Source of the DNA: Gordius sp. MW1
Taxonomy: Eukaryota; Nematomorpha; Gordioida; Gordea; Gordiidae
Length of the DNA stretch: 64,000 nucleotides
Reading direction: 5' to 3'
Assembly (NCBI GenBank): GCA_964036665.1
Contig: OZ038528.1
Coordinates: 62,001 to 126,000, forward strand
Part shown: positions 56,860 through 64,000 of the stretch, one piece after another
Layout: each line of letters opens with the position of its first letter
Numbering within the stretch: the first letter of the stretch is position 1
Translations under genes and position numbers: made by a program
The notes under the pieces: generated by a model
Databases searched by the model: none
Told to the model about the DNA's origin: nothing
The model's input: only the letters and a program-made list of their open reading frames with translations

Positions 56860-58690
56860 TAATGATAAGCAAGCTTACCAAGTAGCTAAAAGATCGCCTA
56901 AAAAATTCGTAGCGAAAGCTAAAAACAAGGTGTACGATATAAATGTAAAACTAAACTCAAAGGAAGGAAAAAGATTGATCTACAAAATCGCAAAGTCAAG
57001 GGCTCGAAATTTTAAAGATTACCTAGAATGCCGGCTAATTAAGAATGAAATGGGAGAAATACTAACACACGACAGCCATATACTACAAAGATGGTACGAC
57101 TATTATAGCGATTTATCAATTGAAAAGGGGCCTGTAGTCGAAGACACTAACCAGGAAAATACAATAGGAAATTTAAACACAACGGACTGGCTCACGGAAA
57201 CGGAAGTGAAAGTTTTTATGAGTAAACTAAAGTCAGGAAAAGCTCTTGGACCCGACAATACACCGATAGAGGGCTACAAAGCGTTAGTAAATATTGGTGC
57301 GCAATTCCTCGAACAATTACAGAGGGATAAAGCTTATTAGTCACACTTTCAAGGTGTGGGAAAAAGTGATCAAAAAACGGCTTCGGAGTTTGGTTCAAAT
57401 TCGAGATAACCAATTCGGATTTATGCCGAAGAGGTCTACAGCAGACGCCCTAAACAGTGTTAGAAGATTAATGGAACGGTTTAAAGAAAGGGAAGAGGAT
57501 TTGCACATGTGTTTCATCGATCTAGAAAAAGCGTTCGATAAAGTTCCTCGTAATTTAGTTTGGAAATGTCTTGAAGAAAACAATGTGGTAGAAGTATACG
57601 TCAGAGCAATAAAAGACATGTACAAGGGAAAACGTTAGAACAACGGTGGGGACTACAATGGACTTTGCCATTAACACTGGAGTCCATCAAGGTGCTCTTC
57701 CCTTCCTATTCTAATGATAATAGATATTATTGCCAAGGAATTGGGCGAGGAAGCTCCCTGGGCTATGATCTTTGCGGACGATATAATCCTCTGTGCCAAA
57801 AGTGAACAAGAATTGGCTAATACTTTAAATAGATGGGTAACTGCAATAGAAGTTTTGTAGTTCCAAATATCTTTCTTTATAAGCTACCCAAACGACAAAT
57901 TAACTTCTATATATGCGATTTATTTCCAGTCAACGCTCACACTCCAAATTATTATTACACAGACGGATCATAATTATAATATATTTCTCGAGGGAAATTA
58001 ATTAATGAATGATATTTGCTCTTTCGTTTCTAATAATCTCTCGTTCTATGGGCCTTGCGCCAGTTGTTATTCTCCACGCCAGTTGTTATTACCCCTTGCG
58101 TCCTTTACGTTACTCTTCTTGCTTAAATTTCCTTTGTCTACCGCCTACCATCGTCTAGCATCTGGTAAATATCCCTTGCATCTGGTTGTTAATCTTCAAG
58201 CCTCTTTCCCCAAAACACATATACATACGACATATACGACAAGAAGAAAGCGGTCTCAGGGTAAATCGAAAGAAAACAGAATACATCAAGACAAAGTTCA
58301 AATCGGCTGAAAATCAGCAATGTGCTTCCCTTACCTTAGGCGATTGGAAATTTACAAGCGTAGATTCCTTCAAATACTTAATATCAACACTTCAATGGAT
58401 GGTGGAATGAATAAAGTCCAAGCAAGGATAAATTTCGGATGGCTCAAGTGGAGGGACTTGACATTCTGCGTGACAAAAACATCCCGAGAAGACTAAAAGA
58501 CGCACTGTATAAATCCATCATACAGCCAACAGTCCTGTATAACTCGGAATCATGGGCTATACGTAAAAGAGAGGAGCAGCGTCTTGCGGCCATGGATATG
58601 AGAATGCTAAGATGGGTGCTAGGAGTAAGCAAAAAGGAACATAGGCGAAATGAAGAAATAAGAAGAATTCTGGGTACTATACATCTCTTA
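56860..58690 (+). pseudogene. RTE LINE RT, relatively well preserved
   Basis: Frame 56,930-57,340 has GKRLIYKIAKSRARNFKDYL, ILQRWYDYYSDL and SGKALGPDNTPIEGYKALV. Frame 57,294-57,638 has NYRGIKLISHTFKVWEKVI, DNQFGFMPKRSTADALNSVR and motif A MCFIDLEKAFDKVPRNLVW. FADDIILCAK (motif C) lies near 57,770. After a 389-bp insertion, GLRVNRKKTEYIKTKFK resumes at 58,258, then PTVLYNSESWAIRKREEQRL and LRWVLGVSKKEHRRN to about 58,660. Only a few frame breaks separate the blocks and all catalytic motifs are present, so it is younger than the other RTE copies. The body runs into the (GAA)n tract. Confidence 0.88.
57853..58241. mobile_element. 389-bp solo-LTR-like insertion in RTE
   Basis: AGAAG is repeated on both sides (57,848-57,852 and 58,242-58,246) and the RTE reading frame is continuous once the insert is ignored. 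The insert holds TGTAGTTCC near its left end and ends ATACGACA, a TGT...ACA layout offset by 3 nt from the duplication. A 5-bp footprint with no coding sequence fits a solo LTR. No matching internal element is in the window. Confidence 0.5.
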
Positions 58691-58694
58691 CGAC

Positions 58695-59741
58695 AAAGAA
58701 GAAGAAGAAGAAGAAGAAGAAGAAGAAGAAGAAGAAGAAGAAGAAGAAGAAGAAGAAGAAGAAGAAGAAGAAGAAGAAGAAGAAGAAGAAGAAGAAGAAG
58801 AAGAAGAAGAAGAAGAAGAAGAAGAAGAAGAAGAAGAAGAAGAAGAAGAAGAAGAAGAAGAAGAAGAAGAAGAAGAAGAAGAAGAAGAAGAAGAAGAAGA
58901 AGAAGAAGAAGAAGAAGAAGAAGAAGAAGAAGAAGAAGAAGAAGAAGAAGAAGAAGAAGAAGAAGAAGAAGAAGAAGAAGAAGAAGAAGAAGAAGAAGAA
59001 GAAGAAGAAGAAGAAGAAGAAGAAGAAGAAGAAGAAGAAGAAGAAGAAGAAGAAGAAGAAGAAGAAGAAGAAGAAGAAGAAGAAGAAGAAGAAGAAGAAG
59101 AAGAAGAAGAAGAAGAAGAAGAAGAAGAAGAAGAAGAAGAAGAAGAAGAAGAAGAAGAAGAAGAAGAAGAAGAAGAAGAAGAAGAAGAAGAAGAAGAAGA
59201 AGAAGAAGAAGAAGAAGAAGAAGAAGAAGAAGAAGAAGAAGAAGAAGAAGAAGAAGAAGAAGAAGAAGAAGAAGAAGAAGAAGAAGAAGAAGAAGAAGAA
59301 GAAGAAGAAGAAGAAGAAGAAGAAGAAGAAGAAGAAGAAGAAGAAGAAGAAGAAGAAGAAGAAGAAGAAGAAGAAGAAGAAGAAGAAGAAGAAGAAGAAG
59401 AAGAAGAAGAAGAAGAAGAAGAAGAAGAAGAAGAAGAAGAAGAAGAAGAAGAAGAAGAAGAAGAAGAAGAAGAAGAAGAAGAAGAAGAAGAAGAAGAAGA
59501 AGAAGAAGAAGAAGAAGAAGAAGAAGAAGAAGAAGAAGAAGAAGAAGAAGAAGAAGAAGAAGAAGAAGAAGAAGAAGAAGAAGAAGAAGAAGAAGAAGAA
59601 GAAGAAGAAGAAGAAGAAGAAGAAGAAGAAGAAGAAGAAGAAGAAGAAGAAGAAGAAGAAGAAGAAGAAGAAGAAGAAGAAGAAGAAGAAGAAGAAGAAG
59701 AAGAAGAAGAAGAAGAAGAAGAAAGAAGAAGAAGAAGAAGA
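58695..59741 (+). repeat. (GAA)n microsatellite, about 350 units
   Basis: A nearly pure GAA/AGA tract of about 1,045 bp with one extra A near 59,724. It directly follows the RTE C-terminal coding region. The long poly-arginine and poly-phenylalanine frames are artefacts. Homopurine mirror repeats of this length can form triplex DNA. Confidence 0.97.
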
Positions 59742-59749
59742 GCTCACTA

Positions 59750-60815
59750 AGTAATAACTCTGGGAGAAGTTAAGGGGTGACAAAATATGTAAAACACAAT
59801 TATTGACGCAAATACAAATAGGTAATTTTTTAAACTTATACTGCAATTATAAAATGGTATTTTAACTTATTTTCGTTTCGTTTACAAGTGTTCAGACATT
59901 TTTTACGATAGGTTTTTATGTATCTTGTAAAAGTCCAACGCTAAATTAGCCAATATATTTCACAAGATTTTGACCTTCCTAAAGAATGTTTTTTGGATTT
60001 ATTTTCAAGAATAATTTAGGGTGCTAAAAATAAATTATAATAATATTTCGTCCTTATAAAGAATATCTTATGTAATAGAATATAAATTAAAGTTAATAAA
60101 GTATTAAGAGTTGTAGTGCGTAACAAGGGATCTTTTTCCCATATACGTTTTGTAATAAAGGAGAACTCTTTGTATTAAAATAAACTTTTGTTGCAAATAA
60201 AATTGAGCATTTAACATTTGTGAATTTTCTAGTAATGTATGACTGGTTACTGCTGTTGGTAGAGCTTTAAGTCTGTAGAAAGCCGCTAAGAGCTCTTTTA
60301 ATCCAACTCTAAAGCCTCTTTTTGTTTCTCAAATATAAAAACTATTGTAAGGGGTTATTATAAAGATCAGATTGTTTGTTTAGAATCAGTCGCATAGTCA
60401 TATTGTGAATAATTCATCTAGGGTTGTTTAAAATTTTGGATTATTGTTGTATTGTTTTTTCAAACTCTTCTAATGCTTTTGATTAATGTACAATAAACGG
60501 TAGGAAAAATGGTATAAAAATGTAAAAAAACATCATGAGGTAAGCTCAAAGGGCGTTTAGGTGGCATCTTAAATTGAAGTTATTTTATTTAAATCTTGGA
60601 CAAATAAGGGGCGTGTTCTGTCTAGACTTTTTGCAATATCTACTGCACCCTCAGCAAAATTTTAGAATGTGTTTAATTTAGAGTTGGGTATTTATCTAAG
60701 GCTGACGAAAAAGTTGTTTTAATTTGAGTTAACTGTAGAATTCTAGTGTGCTGGGGCGATTGTTTCATTGCCATAAAACACCCGCAGGACTTTGTTTGAA
60801 TTTATATGATTAAAT
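59750..60815. other. AT-rich stretch, no clear gene
   Basis: A minus-strand reading near 60,320-60,150 (KRGFRVGLKELLAAFYRLKA) is open for about 60 codons, but no family was recognised. It could be a Gag-like TE remnant. Confidence 0.25.
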
Positions 60816-60821
60816 GTGCTT

Positions 60822-62425
60822 TAGAGACCAGTGGCGTAAATGCCGGGGGGAAGGGGGAAACCGGAAATTCCCCCCCCCCAGATTTTTATGAAAAAAAAAT
60901 TATTTTAGATCTAAAGTTTATATTTTATAGTTGTGCAACGTAACTGCAAGTAAGACACTTATTAATTGCTCTGCAATTTATTGGAATTAGCTCCCACTCC
61001 AGATGAAGTTCTAGATATTATCGCTAGGAAAAAGAAATTATAAAATTTATAATGAATTTCTTTTTTTAGTTTTAATGTTGAAATAAAAATGCTATAAAAA
61101 AGGGCCAATCCATTTAATCTATTTGTTGATATAGTATTTCTTATACAAAAGGTAATTGGTAAAGAAGAGTTGTGATGTTGGGCAAAGATTACAATATTTA
61201 TAATCTGCTTTGGACAAACCCTTCTATAATTTTATTTTCATTCGCGTTTCTGGCAAAACAATCAAAGAATTCGGAGGAAATATTATTTGGAAATTTGCCA
61301 AAATTTGTTTCTTATCCAAAAATCAAATCGTTCATTTTCTTTGCATATCGAGGTTTCTTAAGTTGAAAATCATACGACTTCTTAGGTTCGACTACTATTA
61401 CTAAAGTTTCTGCTAACTGTCTGACTTGCTAAAGATCTAGGTCCTTTTTTTGCAATTGATTCAGATTGTCTTAGAGAAGTGAGCAAAGTTGCAGCTTCTG
61501 TTGCAACATCGTGATCATACCAGCTTGCTCCTTATTTGGTTTCTCTTCCATTTCTGACAACATTTGAATTAAAACTTCATGGCGTTTGAATAGATTGAAT
61601 GGATTGACACTATTAGCGATTCATGGGAAATTAGCTCCTACTCCAGATGACGCTGGGAAAAGAAAATATGAAATTATTTTATAATGACTTTCTTTATGTT
61701 TTATACCAGATTTTATAATTTTGATGTTAAAATAAAAATGTTATAACAAATTTTTGGAAATTTTCCCCCCTCAGAAAATCCTGGCTACGCGTCTGGTAGA
61801 GACCTGTAGTAACAAGTCTGTTTAAGTCAGTCTGTCCGCCTGTAATAAAAATTTAAAAGCTCGGCCAGACCAGGGCCCGTCAAAATATTAAATTATAAGC
61901 CGGAGCCCGGCCCGTTAATTTTATAAAAAGCCCGAGCCCGGCTCGGGCCCGTAATTTATTTTTATTTTTTTTGTTTAAGTTTTTCCACCGATATGATTAA
62001 AAACATTACGAAATATTGTAAAAATAAAAAATTAATAAATCCGGATCAGACAAGATTTTCTATATTTTAAGAGGCACCTACAGGAAAAAAATCTTTTACA
62101 AGTGGTACTTTGGGATACATAATACTATATAAGCTAAATTTATTTATTATAATGGGGGTTGAGATATTGATGAATTAATGAACTAAGATGACGATAAAAT
62201 TTAACTTTCCTTGCTAATTTAATATACATAAAATAATTATAAATTAAACATTATAAAAACACCTTCTTTTTTACTAAATCTAATTGATTTTGTAACGGGC
62301 TTTTAACGGGCCTAAGTATATCTAAGCTGGCCCGAACCCGTTAAGTTATTTATCAGCCCGTTGTTTTATTTTTAAACAAAGGCCCGTCCAAGCCCGGCCC
62401 GCGGGCCGGGCAGTGCAGGTCTCTA
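60822..62425. mobile_element. GGCCCG-type hAT-like element, interrupted by another element
   Basis: The left end TAGAGAC lies at 60,822 and continues (TAGAGACCTGTAG) at 61,797. The right end is GTGCAGGTCTCTA at 62,425. GTGCTT occurs on both outer sides (60,816-60,821 and 62,426-62,431). The termini are rich in GGCCCG words (61,860-61,950 and 62,325-62,410). The element at 60,829-61,795 sits inside its left terminal repeat. Confidence 0.65.
60829..61795. mobile_element. 967-bp CAGTGGCGTA hAT-like element inside another TE end
   Basis: The ends CAGTGGCGTA and TACGCGTCTG are imperfect inverted repeats, with subterminal GGGGGAAA...GGAAATTCCCCCC and GGAAATTTTCCCCCCTC. The flanks TTAGAGAC (60,821-60,828) and GTAGAGAC (61,796-61,803) match at 7 of 8. 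Small plus-strand frames near 61,172-61,404 show no recognisable domain. Confidence 0.7.
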
Positions 62426-62431
62426 GTGCTT

Positions 62432-62990
62432 AGTATGAGCTTAGTGGTACGTTTCAGTGATAATACGAAGCAGCTTTTATCTCGCTAGGGCACAAACATG
62501 CATACGTGTCAACATATAGAGTGGAGTCTTTTCAACGTTCCTTATATCCTTAGAAGATATTGCTTGGAAATAAAGTACTTAACTAATATGTTAAATTCAA
62601 TAATTATTGAAGACAAATAGTCATTCTAAACCAGGTGATTTTCGAATAATGCCGACAATATATACGTTATGCATAAATAAAGGAATTTTAAATAAACTCT
62701 TGACTCGAATGTTTGGGTTTTAACAAATTTTATCTTTTTATTGAACACTCTCACCTCTAGCACCCTAAGTTAACAAATCTTAAAAAATACACAATAAAGA
62801 ACTTTTCGAAAGGTGCCAATTTATTATGTAACGAGTTCAAATAACATAACTTTGTTCTATTAGCTCATCTAATATTTTTGTACTTATTATATTAATAATT
62901 AAATTTTTACAGGTACTTCTTCTTTCTATGACAGTTAATCACCTAGCTGGTGATCAGTATCAACATTAATTTCCATTTGTCTCTATATTT
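62432..62990. other. AT-rich stretch, no gene seen
   Basis: No coding, repeat or element end recognised. Confidence 0.3.
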
Positions 62991-63510
62991 AAATAGATTT
63001 TTCTCTTGTGCATTTAAGATCATGACTTATTTGATGATTCCACGTAGGCTTGGGTCTTTTTCTCTTTCGTTTTCCTGCGAAATTAAACTTCTCAATTTTC
63101 TTTGCGTCGTAGCCATCGTCTCTCCTTGCGACATGGTCATACCATCTTAGTCTGTTTGTTACGAGCTTTGACTTAATAGATGTTGTACCAAAATTTGTCT
63201 TAATTTCGTCTTTTTTGTCTAGGGTCTTTTTTGCTTAATTAGCATCCAACATATTCCTATCTTCATGGATGCCAGGCTTTGCTCTACGTATATAGCCCAT
63301 GATTTCCAGTCATACATAACTTTTGGCTGTATGATGGACCTATACAATTTACCTTTAAGTTTATTGTGATATTTTTGTCACACAGAATGACTGTTAAATC
63401 TCATTTATCCTTGCTTAAATTTCTTTATCCATTCCATCGTCCGCTTTTAGTGCTGATCCTAAATACTTGAAAGAATTCACGCTTGTAAGTTTCTAATTGC
63501 CTAGTTGAGA
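62990..63510 (-). pseudogene. RTE LINE C-terminal remnant
   Basis: The minus strand gives SVNSFKYLGSALKADDGMD near 63,480-63,430, LEIMGYI near 63,300, LVTNRLRWYDHVARRDDGYD near 63,160-63,100, and DAKKIEKFNF. This is the end of the RT ORF as in the copies at 12-15 and 56.9-58.7 kb. The 5' part is missing because reading stops near 63,510. Confidence 0.8.
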
Positions 63511-63678
63511 TGCACATTATTGTATTTTGAGCGTATAACAAAAAATTAAATGATTAAAATATAAATTACGTGTATATATGGTGTGATAATGGGATGGTAC
63601 AAATTAGGGTAGATAGGGTGATATGCAAAAGTAATAATTTAGTCTTTAAATAGTGATAATAACCTAAGTGGCCTGGTG

Positions 63679-64000
63679 TAGTGGTGGGGAAACCTGAGGT
63701 TTTATAAACCTTAACCTCAAGGTAGGTTTAAGGTTGATTGACAACCTAAGGTTGTCAATCAACCTCAAACCTAACCTTAAGGTGAGGTTCGAGGTTTATA
63801 AGGACCTCAAGGTTTTTCATATAAAAAAACCTTAAAACCTCAGGTCCACCTTGAGGTCACCTCGAGGTTTCAACAAGTATGCTTCATTTTTTATATCTTA
63901 ATTTTACGACTAAATTATAGTCTCTAACAAACATTTTTTATTAAGTACATATATATATTAAAAATAGTTCAAACAAATTTATTTAAATAGCAAATTACGT
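63679..64000. mobile_element. Second copy of the giant fold-back element, left end only
   Basis: TAGTGGTGGGGAAACCTGAG opens the copy. From about 63,750 it matches 30,170-30,410 closely, including TCGAGGTTTATAAGGACCTC, GAAGTATGCTTCATTTTTT-like sequence and AATAGCAAATTACGT. It runs off the window. Its first 80 bp contain an extra inverted AGGTTGATTGACAACCT word also seen in the right arm at 36.48 kb. Confidence 0.9.

Noticed and set aside
58439-59773. 444-residue arginine-rich frame and a 389-residue phenylalanine-rich frame opposite
   Set aside because: Both are translations of the (GAA)n tract joined to the end of an RTE pseudogene.

Overview
This is an AT-rich eukaryotic (animal) window made almost entirely of transposable elements (TEs) piled into one another. 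No prokaryotic gene, operon, CRISPR array or true tRNA/rRNA gene was seen. The element mix points to an invertebrate, most likely an arthropod: RTE-type LINEs, hAT and piggyBac DNA transposons, Ty3/gypsy retrotransposons, the 'CTGACCCGGCAAACG' repeat, and elements bounded by 'CATGGGCGTAG'. Cysteine-rich EB-like exons, a module known from arthropods and nematodes, agree with this. The species cannot be fixed from the sequence.

Layout. 0-1.4 kb: minus-strand gypsy remnant. 2.2-3.2 kb: hAT-like element. 3.7-4.8 kb: three phase-1 exons encoding EB-like modules, the clearest host-gene signal. 5.4-6.9 kb: minus-strand RTE. 8.7-11.2 kb: G/C-run and TAC-containing fold-back repeats. 11.3-11.9 kb: piggyBac MITE. 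12-15 kb: decayed RTE behind a tRNA-like head. 15.2-17.1 kb: minus-strand gypsy remnant. 17.3-18.3 kb: tRNA-T-arm-like repeat array. 18.4-25.0 kb: composite hAT element with two convergent transposase copies, split 5' exons and an inserted piggyBac relic. 25.1-30.1 kb: MITEs and duplications.

30.1-36.55 kb is the centrepiece. A hAT-like giant fold-back element with an 8-bp target duplication carries a young Ty3/gypsy element in its left arm. That gypsy element has identical 139-bp LTRs, a 5-bp target duplication and one intact 1,268-1,285 residue Gag-Pol frame. The fold-back has a G/C-run palindrome at its centre. A second copy begins at 63,679.

36.6-44.5 kb: repeat arrays and a (ACAT)n tract of about 580 bp. 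45.2-49.7 kb: an RTE copy split by a hAT element. 49.7-53.0 kb: tandem repeats and a minus-strand LINE split by a 609-bp MITE. 53.8-55.2 kb: exon-like segments that include a transmembrane exon, probably a host membrane protein. 56.9-59.7 kb: an RTE with a 389-bp solo-LTR-like insert, ending in about 1 kb of (GAA)n. 60.8-62.4 kb: nested hAT-like elements. 63.0-63.5 kb: minus-strand RTE tail.

The only intact long gene is the gypsy Gag-Pol. The host exons at 3.7-4.8 kb and 53.8-55.2 kb are on the same strand and have compatible phase-1 junctions. They could be one gene whose ~49-kb intron is filled by TEs, but this is inference. All coordinates of decayed elements are approximate.
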